Shown here piece after piece: positions 1 through 6,913 of a stretch of 8,800 nucleotides of DNA. A model generated the notes under the pieces. It saw nothing but the letters and a program-made list of their open reading frames with translations. It was not told the origin of the DNA and ran no database searches. This DNA comes from Pseudomonadota bacterium (GTDB taxonomy: Bacteria > Pseudomonadota > Alphaproteobacteria > Sphingomonadales > Sphingomonadaceae). Position numbers and translations under genes: made by a program. Where the stretch lies: contig JAFAGN010000076.1 of NCBI GenBank assembly GCA_023422695.1, positions 1 through 8,800 of the forward strand, in the 5' to 3' direction. The first letter of the stretch is position 1. Each line of letters opens with the position of its first letter.

Positions 1-17
1 AGTAGGCGTAAACCGCT

Positions 18-47
18 CTGGATTGCTTCGCTACGCTCGCAATGACG
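18..47. repeat. REP-like intergenic repeat
   Basis: A 30-bp stretch running from CTGGATTGCTTCG to CGCAATGACG, with the outer inverted pair ATTGC (22-26) / GCAAT (39-43). I recognise this general pattern as a short repeat widely scattered between genes in alphaproteobacterial genomes. It lies just past the stop of the leftward MFS gene, the usual place for such elements, where it could help end or stabilise the transcript. Only one copy is in the window, so its repetitive nature is knowledge-based rather than shown here. Confidence 0.6.
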
Positions 48-57
48 GTTTTGAGAT

Positions 58-1371
58 TTAACCCGACTTCAGCTCGGCCTTCAGCCGCAGGCTGGCGCGC
101 CAGAAGAAGAACGCCGGGATCAGACCCAGCCACGCCGCACCGTACAGCACCCAGCGCACGCTTTCCTGCCCGGCAACTGGCTGCAACGCATCGGACAGCA
201 CGCCGAACAGGAACGGTCCGAGGCCGAGACCAATGAGATTCTGCCCGAACAGCATGATCGACGCCGCGACGGCGCGCGCGCGCGGCTGGACCAGTCCCTG
301 CACACAGCCATAGGCGGGACCATAATAGGCCGAATTGAGGATCGTCGGGATGATCAGCATCGCCACGGCGATCCGCCAATCCTCCATATAATAGCCGAGG
401 AAGAGGATCGGCGCCGCAATCGCCATCCCATAGGCGGGAAAGGTCAGCAGGTGCTTCTTGTCACGCGGGCCATATTTGTCGGCCATCTTGCCGCCAAGCC
501 AGGTGCCGAACGCCCCTGCCAGCCCGAGCACGACCGCCATCGAGAGGCCCGCCTCGGTCGTGGACAGCCCATGGCTGCGGATGAAGAAGCTGATCGTCCA
601 CAGCGCCTTGCCATAGCCCAGCACGGCAACGACCGACGCGGCGATCAGGATATAGATAAAGGCGCGGGAGCCGAAAATTTCGCGCAGCGCCTCTCCTGTC
701 GATAGGGGCACCACTGCGCGCGCCGTGGCAACGGCCTCCGCCGAACGGCTGTGCCGCGGCTCGCGCATGACGAACAGCACGACCAGCGCCAGCAAAATGC
801 CGGGTGCGCCGACCATCATCAACGCGACGCGCCAGCCATAAATATCGTTGACGACCCCGCCGATGATCAGCCCGAGCAGCGACCCGATCGGCACGCCAAG
901 CCCGTAAAAGGCGATCGCCGACGATCGCTTTTCGACCGGCACGCTGTCGGAGATCAGCGAATGCGCGGCGGGTGTACAACCCGCTTCCCCTACCCCGACC
1001 CCGACGCGCGCGAGCAGCAACTGGACGAAGTTCTGCGCCAGCCCGCACACCGCGGTCATCGCCGACCAGATCGCCAGCGAGATGGCGATCAGGCGGACGC
1101 GGTTGGTCCCCTCCTTGTCGGCGTAGCGCGCGATCGGGATGCCAAGCAGCGCGTAGAAGACCGCAAACGCCGGACCTGCCAGCAAGCCCAGCTGCGTATC
1201 CGAAAGCCCGAGATCGGCCTTGATCGGTTCGGCCAGGATATTGACGATCTGCCGGTCCAAGAAGTTGAAGATATAGACGATCAGCAGGATCCACAGCATC
1301 GTCCGCGTTTGTGCGGACACACCGGCGGACGGCGTGGCAATGCCCTGCGACAAGGCTGCTTTATCGGTCAT
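58..1371 (-). CDS. MFS transporter, Spinster-like family
   Basis: A 437-residue inner-membrane permease of the major facilitator superfamily, with about twelve hydrophobic helices split by a central cytoplasmic loop near residues 202-225. Spinster-type marks are FLDRQIVN in TM1 (about 37-44), the motif-A-like loop ARYADKEGTNR (about 81-91), RVGVGVGEAGCTPAAHSLISD in the TM4-5 region (about 122-142), and a second-half motif A at GGKMADKYGPRDKK (about 333-346). The ATG at 1371 is chosen because GGGAGA (1377-1382) lies 5 nt upstream and the family usually starts with a short polar tail. Upstream codons in the same frame, back to 1488, look non-coding. The substrate cannot be read from sequence; family members move lipids, sugars or organic acids. 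It diverges from a secreted amidase, so a link to amide or peptide-derived nutrients is possible but unproven. Confidence 0.9.
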   Translation of the reverse strand: MTDKAALSQGIATPSAGVSAQTRTMLWILLIVYIFNFLDRQIVNILAEPIKADLGLSDTQLGLLAGPAFAVFYALLGIPIARYADKEGTNRVRLIAISLAIWSAMTAVCGLAQNFVQLLLARVGVGVGEAGCTPAAHSLISDSVPVEKRSSAIAFYGLGVPIGSLLGLIIGGVVNDIYGWRVALMMVGAPGILLALVVLFVMREPRHSRSAEAVATARAVVPLSTGEALREIFGSRAFIYILIAASVVAVLGYGKALWTISFFIRSHGLSTTEAGLSMAVVLGLAGAFGTWLGGKMADKYGPRDKKHLLTFPAYGMAIAAPILFLGYYMEDWRIAVAMLIIPTILNSAYYGPAYGCVQGLVQPRARAVAASIMLFGQNLIGLGLGPFLFGVLSDALQPVAGQESVRWVLYGAAWLGLIPAFFFWRASLRLKAELKSG

Positions 1372-1482
1372 TTTTATCTCCCGATCGCATCGGAGCAGAC
1401 CGGGGGGAGTGGTGTCAACGCTCTTGCGGCCTGATGAAAATCGCCGCTTGCAATTGCCGCTACGGCTGGCAGCCTGTTGCCC
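1372..1482. promoter_or_regulatory. Divergent promoter region, MFS/amidase
   Basis: This 111-bp spacer must hold both promoters, since the flanking genes point away from each other. The only clear elements are the GGGAGA ribosome binding site of the MFS gene (1377-1382, minus strand) and a perfect 8-bp palindrome GCAATTGC (1450-1457) about 26 nt before the amidase start. No convincing -35/-10 pair stands out on either strand. The palindrome could be an operator half, but this is weak. Confidence 0.35.
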
Positions 1483-3057
1483 ATGCAAAAAATTTCGCTG
1501 CTTGGCGCCGCCGCCCTCCTGACCATCGCACCCGCCGCGGCGATGCCGCCGCCGCTACCGCCCGTCGAGGGCAAGGATGCCGCGACCTTGCAGGCCGAAA
1601 TGACACAGCGCCGGATCAACAGCGATGTCATCACCGCCACCTATCTCGACCGCATCCGGACGCTCGACGACCATGCTCCGCAGCTGAACGCGGTCATCGC
1701 GACCCTCCCCGATGCGACGAGCCAGGCACACGCGCTGGACCTGGAACGCAACGCCGGGCGGGTACGCGGCCCGCTCCACGGCATCCCGGTCCTGCTCAAG
1801 GACAATATCGAGGCGAAGGGTCCGGTCGCGACGACCGCCGGATCGCTGGCGCTCAAGGACAATGTCACGAACCGCGATGCGCCGCTGGTCGCGCGATTGC
1901 GTGAGGCGGGCGCCGTCATCCTGGGCAAGACCAACCTCAGCGAATGGGCCAATATCCGCTCGAACAATTCGACCAGCGGGTGGAGCGCGGTGGGCGGGCT
2001 GACCAAAAACCCGCACGCTCTCGATCGCAACACCTGCGGATCGTCAGCGGGCAGCGGCGCGGCGACCGCCGCGAGTCTGGCGCCGATCACCATCGGCACC
2101 GAGACCGATGGGTCGATCACCTGCCCCGCCGGGGTCAACGGCATCGTCGGGTTCAAACCGACCGTCGGGCTGGTCAGCCGCACGCATATCGTCCCGATCA
2201 GCCATAGCCAGGACACCGCCGGTCCGATGACGCTAACCGTGCGCGACGCGGCATTGGTGATGACCGTGATTGCGGGCAGCGACCCTGCCGATCCAGCGAC
2301 CGCCGAGGCCGATACGCGCAAGACCGACTATGCCGCCGAGCTGTCGGTCGCGGCGCTGAAGGGCAAACGCATCGGCGTGCTGCGCGATCGCATCGGCGAC
2401 CGCGCCGACATCGCTGTGCTGTTCGACGCGGCGCTGAAACAGATGGCGCAGCTCGGCGCGACGGTGGTCGAAATCCCCGACAGCCGCAAAGGGCTGGAAG
2501 AATTGGGCGCCGCCGAGTTCGAAGTGCTGCTGACCGAACTCAAAGCCGACATGGCGACCTATCTGGCCAGCCTTCCGGCCAAGGACGGTCCCAAGACGCT
2601 CGCCGACCTGATCGCGTTCAACAAGGCCAATCCGGCCGAACTCAAATGGTTCGATCAGTCGCTGTTCGAACTGGCTGAGAACAAGGGCGGCCTGGACAGT
2701 GCCGCCTATCTCGAAGCAAAGGCGAAAGCGGCGCGGCTTGCCGGGCCCGAGGGCATCGACAGGCTGCTCGCGGCACACAAGCTCGATTTGCTCGTCGGGG
2801 TCACCAACGGCCCGGCGTGGACCAGCGACCTGGTGAACGGCGATCATTACACAGGTCCCAGCGCCAGCCAGCTGCCCGCGGTCGCGGGCTATCCGCATTT
2901 GACGGTGCCGATGGGAACGGTCACGGGTCTGCCGATCGGGGTGTCGTTCATTGGAGCGAAGTGGAGCGACGCCGAGGTGCTGGCGGCGGGCTACGCTTAT
3001 GAGCAGGCGAGTCAAAAGCGCGTGGCGCCGACGTATCGGGCGAGTGTTCACCCGTAA
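1483..3057 (+). CDS. Exported amidase, amidase-signature family
   Basis: A 524-residue amidase-signature enzyme, hydrolysing a carboxamide to acid and ammonia. The Ser-cisSer-Lys triad is visible: Lys106 in VLLKDNIEA, cis-Ser187 in CGSSAGSGAA, and nucleophile Ser211 in TETDGSITCPAG. The 24-residue gap between the serines is that of fatty acid amide hydrolase. The C-terminal block GYPHLTVPMG...LPIGVSFIG is also typical. The N-terminus is a signal peptide: Lys3, a hydrophobic core to about residue 17, then AAA before Met21, so the enzyme is probably periplasmic, unlike the cytosolic GatA subunit. ATG 1483 is preferred over a TTG at 1477 two codons upstream; neither has a good Shine-Dalgarno. 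The first glycine of the usual GGSS is Cys185 here. Substrate is unknown: aryl amides, fatty amides or peptide amides are possible. Confidence 0.9.
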   Translation: MQKISLLGAAALLTIAPAAAMPPPLPPVEGKDAATLQAEMTQRRINSDVITATYLDRIRTLDDHAPQLNAVIATLPDATSQAHALDLERNAGRVRGPLHGIPVLLKDNIEAKGPVATTAGSLALKDNVTNRDAPLVARLREAGAVILGKTNLSEWANIRSNNSTSGWSAVGGLTKNPHALDRNTCGSSAGSGAATAASLAPITIGTETDGSITCPAGVNGIVGFKPTVGLVSRTHIVPISHSQDTAGPMTLTVRDAALVMTVIAGSDPADPATAEADTRKTDYAAELSVAALKGKRIGVLRDRIGDRADIAVLFDAALKQMAQLGATVVEIPDSRKGLEELGAAEFEVLLTELKADMATYLASLPAKDGPKTLADLIAFNKANPAELKWFDQSLFELAENKGGLDSAAYLEAKAKAARLAGPEGIDRLLAAHKLDLLVGVTNGPAWTSDLVNGDHYTGPSASQLPAVAGYPHLTVPMGTVTGLPIGVSFIGAKWSDAEVLAAGYAYEQASQKRVAPTYRASVHP

Positions 3058-3058
3058 C

Positions 3059-3193
3059 TCCTCCCTGTCGCGCAGCGATGGGGAGGTGGCAGCGCGAAGC
3101 GCTGACGGAGGGGCTTTGGCGCAAACGTCGCCGCCCTCCACCACTCATCTGCGATGAGCGGTCCCCCTCCCCATGGCTTCGCCACAGGGAGGA
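3059..3193. repeat. 135-bp palindromic intergenic element
   Basis: The outer arms at 3059-3086 and 3166-3193 are inverted copies matching at 25 of 28 positions, built on TCCTCCCTGT...ATGGGGAGG. Inside are two perfect small hairpins: AGCGC-gaa-GCGCT (3091-3103) and CTCAT-ctgcg-ATGAG (3144-3158). The whole can fold as a long stem with two side arms. It fills almost all of the 141 bp between the convergent amidase and DUF2721 genes, so it probably also serves as a two-way transcription stop. I recognise the GGGGAGGTGGCAGCGC...GCGCTGACGGAGGGGC theme as a repeat of sphingomonad genomes, but only one copy is visible here. Confidence 0.75.
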
Positions 3194-3198
3194 TCGCT

Positions 3199-3684
3199 TC
3201 ACCTTTTATCCCGCCGCCGCTTCCAGCCCATTTCCTCAAGCTCGAGCAATTCCATCGGCACATGGATATTGCGGATCGCCATCCGCACTTCGATCAGGAA
3301 CAGCACCAGCGAGGCGAGCAACAGCAGCATCGCGATCGCAAACGCCCATGACGCCGCCAGCCCCAGGTTGAACCCCGCGATCGCCTGCGCGAACAACAAT
3401 GCGACGAGCAGGCACACGACAATGCCGCACGCGACTGCGGCGGCGATCGCATTGTTGATCACATCCATTCGCCGGTCGGCGGCGCGCAGTTCAGCCACCA
3501 CGCGCTCATGCTCCTGCCCTTCAGTCTCCGCCCAGCGTTCCATCAGCGCGCGCGAGCGATCGACGACGCGCGACAGCCGCCCGGTCAGCACATTGAGCAG
3601 GCTGCCCGTGGCGACGAGCAGGAACACCGGGGTGACCGACAACTGGATCGTCTCGGCGATCATCGCCGAGCCGGTCATGCTCAT
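3199..3684 (-). CDS. DUF2721 family membrane protein
   Basis: A 161-residue protein with three predicted membrane helices at about 15-33, 77-102 and 106-132. A charged, probably helical stretch (about 36-75, rich in Arg and Glu) lies between the first and second. The spacing, the short N-terminal tail and the IEVRMAIRNI segment after TM3 match the DUF2721 family, whose function is unknown. The C-terminus is strongly basic (WKRRRDKR). The ATG at 3684 overlaps the TGA of the upstream aminotransferase as ATGA, so the two are likely co-transcribed and translationally coupled. Another ATG two codons in (3678) is possible. The gene ends against the palindromic repeat. Family assignment is good; role is not known. 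Confidence 0.8.
   Translation of the reverse strand: MSMTGSAMIAETIQLSVTPVFLLVATGSLLNVLTGRLSRVVDRSRALMERWAETEGQEHERVVAELRAADRRMDVINNAIAAAVACGIVVCLLVALLFAQAIAGFNLGLAASWAFAIAMLLLLASLVLFLIEVRMAIRNIHVPMELLELEEMGWKRRRDKR
3681..3684 (-). promoter_or_regulatory. ATGA stop/start overlap
   Basis: On the minus strand the ATG of the DUF2721 gene (3684-3682) and the TGA of the aminotransferase (3683-3681) share bases as ATGA. This classic arrangement lets a terminating ribosome restart at once, so expression of the membrane protein should depend on translation of the aminotransferase. Confidence 0.85.
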
Positions 3685-4901
3685 CCCTCGGCGCCCGCCG
3701 CGACCGACGGCGTGTTGACGCCGTGCATCGCCAGAAACTTGCGGACATTGCGCGCGGCCTGACGGATGCGCTGTTCGTTTTCGACCATCGCGATGCGAAC
3801 GAACCCTTCGCCGTCCTCGCCATAGCCGACACCGGGCGCCACCGCGACCTTGGCATGGGTCAGCAGTTGTTTCGAAAACTCAAGGCTGCCCATCTCCTTG
3901 AGCGCGGGCGGCAGCGGCGCCCAGGCGAACATCGATGCCTTGGGGCTCGGGATGTCCCAGCCGGCGCGGCCGAAGCTTTCGACCATCACGTCGCGGCGCT
4001 TCTGGTACAGTTCGCGGTTCTTCGCGACGATATCCTGCGGCCCGTTGAGCGCCGCGCAGGCCGCGGCCTGGATCGGGGTGAAGGCGCCGTAATCGAGGTA
4101 CGACTTCACGCGCGTCATCGCGGCGATCAGGCGCTTGTTGCCGACCGCAAAGCCCATCCGCCACCCCGCCATCGAATAGGTTTTCGACATCGACGTGAAC
4201 TCGATCGCCACATCCTTCGCCCCCGGCACCTGCAGGATCGAAGGCGTCGGATTGCCGTCGTAGTAAAGCTCGGAATAGGCAAGATCGGACAGCACCCAGA
4301 CCTTGTTCTCTTTCGCCCAGGCGACCAGCCGCTCGTAGAAAGCGAGGTCCACCGCCTCGGCGGTGGGGTTTGACGGATAGTTGACCACCAGAATCGACGG
4401 CCGCGGCACGGTGAAGGCCATCGCGCGGTCGAGCGCGCGCCAGTAATTTTCGTCGGGCGTCGTCGGCACGCTGCGGATCGTCGCCCCGGCGATGATGAAA
4501 CCGAAGGTGTGGATCGGATAGCTCGGGTTCGGCGCCAGCACGACATCGCCCGGCCCGGTGATCGCGGTCGCGAGGCTGGCAAGCCCCTCCTTCGACCCCA
4601 TCGTCACCACGACCTCGCTCTCGGGATCGAGTTCGACGTTGAAGCGGCGCGCGTAATAGTTCGCCTGCGCCTTGCGCAGCCCCGGAATCCCCTTCGACTG
4701 CGAATAGCCATGCGCGTCGGGCTTCATCGCCACTTCACAAAGCTTTTCGATCACATGCGCGGGGGGCGGCAGGTCGGGGTTGCCCATCCCCAGGTCGATG
4801 ATGTCTTCGCCAGCGGCGCGGGCGGCCGCACGCATCGCATTGACTTCGGCGATGACATAGGGCGGCAGGCGCTTGATGCGATAGAATTCATCTTCGGACA
4901 T
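3681..4901 (-). CDS. Class I/II aminotransferase, AlaC/DapL-like
   Basis: A 406-residue PLP-dependent fold-type I aminotransferase. Lys240 in SMSKTYSMAGWRMG is the Schiff-base lysine. Asn178 (NYPSNPT), Asp206 and Tyr209 (VLSDLAYS) hold the cofactor ring, Arg248 its phosphate, and Arg369 (GFVRIAMVEN) the substrate carboxylate. The opening FYRIKRLPPYVIAEVN and DLGMGNPDLPPP are characteristic of the group often labelled LL-diaminopimelate aminotransferase, whose E. coli member AlaC makes alanine from pyruvate and glutamate. I favour an alanine-type role, but lysine biosynthesis cannot be excluded. The ATG at 4901 is the only in-frame start, because a stop lies three codons upstream. The best Shine-Dalgarno, AAGGAG at 4917-4922, is 15 nt away, which is unusually far. 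The gene is followed by DUF2721 in a 4-base overlap. Confidence 0.9.
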   Translation of the reverse strand: MSEDEFYRIKRLPPYVIAEVNAMRAAARAAGEDIIDLGMGNPDLPPPAHVIEKLCEVAMKPDAHGYSQSKGIPGLRKAQANYYARRFNVELDPESEVVVTMGSKEGLASLATAITGPGDVVLAPNPSYPIHTFGFIIAGATIRSVPTTPDENYWRALDRAMAFTVPRPSILVVNYPSNPTAEAVDLAFYERLVAWAKENKVWVLSDLAYSELYYDGNPTPSILQVPGAKDVAIEFTSMSKTYSMAGWRMGFAVGNKRLIAAMTRVKSYLDYGAFTPIQAAACAALNGPQDIVAKNRELYQKRRDVMVESFGRAGWDIPSPKASMFAWAPLPPALKEMGSLEFSKQLLTHAKVAVAPGVGYGEDGEGFVRIAMVENEQRIRQAARNVRKFLAMHGVNTPSVAAGAEG

Positions 4902-5012
4902 GGGAAACTAGAACAACTCCTTTTCGTTATCGGATATATGCGCGGCGGCGGCTCGCCAGCCGCACCGCGGCTTGTTATAGGCTTCTATCGGCACTGACCA
5001 GCAGGAACGAAC
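4902..5012. promoter_or_regulatory. Divergent promoter region, aminotransferase/phaC
   Basis: A 111-bp spacer between two outward-facing genes. For the minus-strand gene it holds AAGGAG (4917-4922) and an AT-rich TATAT patch near 4933-4939 that could be a -10. For phaC it holds AGGAA (5003-5007), 5 nt before the ATG, and TTATAG (4975-4980) as a possible -10, with no clear -35. Between them is a perfect 6-bp hairpin, GCGGCT-cgcc-AGCCGC (4948-4963). Promoter assignments are tentative; the hairpin and ribosome sites are directly visible. Confidence 0.4.
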
Positions 5013-6791
5013 ATGAGCGACGCAGGCAACAGCGATACCACCGACGCTCCCAATCCTTTTCTGCCGTCGCCCGACGACATCCAGCATTGGGCCAGCGTGA
5101 TCGGCCGCGCGCAGCAAATGATGCTCGAATTCGCGCTGGGCCAAGCCAATGACGGGAAAACCAACCCCGCGGCGATGTTCGACCCGACGACGTGGCTCGA
5201 AAACCCGGCGGCGCAGATGTGGACGCAGCAGTCGTCAAAGATGTGGGATCAGGGTGTCGCTTTCTGGACGTCGCTCGCGACGCTCAACCCGATGACCCCG
5301 GCGGCGCCCGATGCCGCGGCGGCAAAGGATCGCCGCTTTGCCGACCCCGAATGGGCGGCGAACCCGGTGTTCGCGATGATCCGCCAGACTTACGGCCTGC
5401 TCGCCGAACAAATGCTGACGACGACGCGCCAACTCGACGGGCTGGATCCCGCAGCGCGCGCCAAGATGGAATTCGCCGCGAAAAGCATCGCCGATGCGAT
5501 GGCGCCGACCAATCTGGCGCTGACCAATCCCGAAGTGATCAAGCGTGCGGTCGAAACGCGCGGCGAAAGCCTGCTCAAGGGCTTGAAGCACATGCTGACC
5601 GACCTGTCGCGCGGGCAGTTGAGCCATGTCGATCCCGACGCGTTCGAAGTCGGCGTCAATATCGCGACCACGCCGGGCAAGGTCATTCACGAAACCGACC
5701 TGTATCAACTGATCCAATATACCCCGACGACGAAAGAAGTGTTGGCCACCCCGCTGGTCATCTTCCCGCCGTGGATCAACCGCTTCTACATCCTCGATCT
5801 CAACCCCGCGAAAAGCTTCGTCGCCTGGGCGGTCGAACAGGGATTGTCGGTGTTCATGGTGTCTTGGAAGTCCGCAGATGCATCGATGAAGGATGTCGTG
5901 TGGGACGATTATATCGCGGCGCAGATCGATGCGATCGATACGGTGCGCGCCGCGCTCGATGCCCCCGCGGTTCACACGATCGGCTATTGCGTGGCCGGCA
6001 CCACGCTCGCTGCGACGCTCGCAGTGCTGGCTGCGAAGGGTGAGGCCGATCGGGTGAAGTCGGTCACCTTCTTTACCGCGCAGGTCGATTTCGAACAGGC
6101 GGGCGACCTCAAGATGTTCATCGACGACGGCTATCTGGCGCTGCTCGAACAATTGTCGGCGCCCGGCTATCTCGACGGCCGGTACATGGCCGCGACCTTC
6201 AACAGCCTGCGCGGGCGCGACCTGATCTGGAACTATGTCGTCAGCAATTATCTGCTCGGCAACGACTATCCGCCCTTCGACCTGCTCTATTGGAACGGCG
6301 ACACCACCAACCTGCCCGCGAAATGGCACCGCCAATATCTGGTCGACCTCTACCGCGACAACCGCATGGTGATCCCGAACAGCCTGTCGGCGCTGGGCAT
6401 GCCGATCGACCTCCGGAAAATCGAAACCCCCGCTTATATTCAGGCAGGGCGCGAGGATCATATTGCGCCGCTCGCCAGCGTCTGGCGCCTGATGGACCAT
6501 CTGTCGGGGCCAAAAACCTTCCTGCTCGCGGGATCGGGCCATATCGCCGGTGTGGTCAACCCGCCCGCCGCGGGCAAATATCAATATTGGACCGGCGACA
6601 GCACGGCTGCGACGCTCGATGAATTTGTTGCAGGTGCCAGCGAGACTAAGGGCAGCTGGTGGCCGCACTGGATCGACTGGATCGCAGGTCAGGATAGCGC
6701 CAAAGTCCCGACCAAGGGCGCCCGCATCCCCGGGAAAGGCACCAAAAAGGCGATCGAGGACGCGCCCGGTCGATATGTCAAACAGCGGTAA
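5013..6791 (+). CDS. phaC: Class I poly(3-hydroxyalkanoate) synthase
   Basis: A 592-residue PHA synthase, polymerising (R)-3-hydroxyacyl-CoA into storage polyester at the granule surface. The lipase-like box is GYCVAG, with nucleophile Cys326. Asp482 (GREDHIAP) and His510 (GSGHIAGVVNPP) complete the triad, and the 28-residue Asp-His spacing equals that of the Ralstonia eutropha enzyme (Asp480-His508). Other family blocks are PPWINRFYILDLNPAKSFVAW (about 252-272), FFTAQVDFEQAGDL (about 353-366) and the C-terminal end APGRYVKQR. Length and the absence of an adjacent phaE fit class I. About the first 105 residues are the variable N-terminal domain. ATG 5013 has AGGAA 5 nt upstream. A phasin gene follows after 122 bp with its own promoter. 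phaA, phaB and phaR are not in the window. Confidence 0.96.
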   Translation: MSDAGNSDTTDAPNPFLPSPDDIQHWASVIGRAQQMMLEFALGQANDGKTNPAAMFDPTTWLENPAAQMWTQQSSKMWDQGVAFWTSLATLNPMTPAAPDAAAAKDRRFADPEWAANPVFAMIRQTYGLLAEQMLTTTRQLDGLDPAARAKMEFAAKSIADAMAPTNLALTNPEVIKRAVETRGESLLKGLKHMLTDLSRGQLSHVDPDAFEVGVNIATTPGKVIHETDLYQLIQYTPTTKEVLATPLVIFPPWINRFYILDLNPAKSFVAWAVEQGLSVFMVSWKSADASMKDVVWDDYIAAQIDAIDTVRAALDAPAVHTIGYCVAGTTLAATLAVLAAKGEADRVKSVTFFTAQVDFEQAGDLKMFIDDGYLALLEQLSAPGYLDGRYMAATFNSLRGRDLIWNYVVSNYLLGNDYPPFDLLYWNGDTTNLPAKWHRQYLVDLYRDNRMVIPNSLSALGMPIDLRKIETPAYIQAGREDHIAPLASVWRLMDHLSGPKTFLLAGSGHIAGVVNPPAAGKYQYWTGDSTAATLDEFVAGASETKGSWWPHWIDWIAGQDSAKVPTKGARIPGKGTKKAIEDAPGRYVKQR

Positions 6792-6805
6792 TATCTAGCG
6801 ATTAT

Positions 6806-6836
6806 GCCGCTCAAGGGCGGCGGTGACGATTTTTTT
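6806..6836 (+). terminator. Possible weak terminator after phaC
   Basis: A GCCGC-tcaagg-GCGGC hairpin (6806-6821) lies 14 nt past the phaC stop and is followed, after 8 nt, by seven T residues (6830-6836). The gap between stem and T-run is longer than in a standard Rho-independent terminator, so termination may be partial. The T-run is shared with the next palindrome. Confidence 0.3.
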
Positions 6837-6853
6837 GTGCGCTGCACAAAAAA
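6831..6853. promoter_or_regulatory. Palindrome 1, candidate PhaR operator
   Basis: A perfect inverted repeat: TTTTTTGTGC (6831-6840), GCT, GCACAAAAAA (6844-6853). Its core is TGC-N3-GCA (6838-6846), the central part of the CTGC-N3-GCAG site reported for the PHA regulator PhaR in other alphaproteobacteria. It sits about 60-80 nt before the phasin ATG, just upstream of the proposed -35. It could instead form an RNA hairpin after phaC, but no U-tract follows the right arm. Confidence 0.5.
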
Positions 6854-6857
6854 TTCC

Positions 6858-6886
6858 TTGAAATCGCTGATCCACTCCTATATTGT
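6858..6886 (+). promoter_or_regulatory. Candidate phasin promoter
   Basis: TTGAAA (6858-6863) and TATTGT (6881-6886) with a 17-nt spacer resemble a sigma-70-type promoter. A shifted -10, TATATT (6879-6884), would give a 15-nt spacer. The element lies between the two palindromes and its -10 overlaps the second one, a layout suited to repression. This is pattern-based only. Confidence 0.45.
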
Positions 6887-6899
6887 GCACTGCAACATA
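6881..6899. promoter_or_regulatory. Palindrome 2, candidate PhaR operator
   Basis: TATTGTGCACTGCAACATA is centred on C6890 and symmetrical at seven of nine pairs: TAT, two mismatches, TGCA, mirrored. The core TGC-act-GCA (6886-6894) again has the TGC-N3-GCA form of PhaR sites. It overlaps the proposed -10 and ends at the phasin ribosome binding site AAAGGAG (6899-6905), where a bound repressor would block transcription. Centre-to-centre distance from the first palindrome is 48 bp. Confidence 0.6.
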
Positions 6900-6913
6900 A
6901 AGGAGTTTTGCCC

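Noticed and set aside
461..1294. Long minus-strand open frame of 277 codons inside the MFS gene
   Set aside because: It runs in another frame of the same strand as a clear 12-helix permease, is rich in Arg, Gly and Asp with no domain, and is the usual shadow frame of high-GC coding sequence.
2233..3144. Minus-strand open frame of 303 codons opposite the amidase
   Set aside because: It is antisense to a gene with an intact catalytic triad, is Arg/His/Gln-rich without recognisable motifs, and runs through the palindromic repeat.
3087..3165. Possible small RNA gene or riboswitch within the palindromic element
   Set aside because: The folding is explained by inverted repeats of a dispersed element; no ligand-binding core or promoter is seen.
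5235..6668. Minus-strand open frame of 477 codons opposite phaC
   Set aside because: Despite its length it mirrors phaC codon structure, shows no family pattern, and phaC itself is unmistakable.
6831..6853. Strong Rho-independent terminator of phaC
   Set aside because: The right arm is followed by A, then TTCCTTG, not a U-tract on either strand, and the TGC-N3-GCA core favours an operator.
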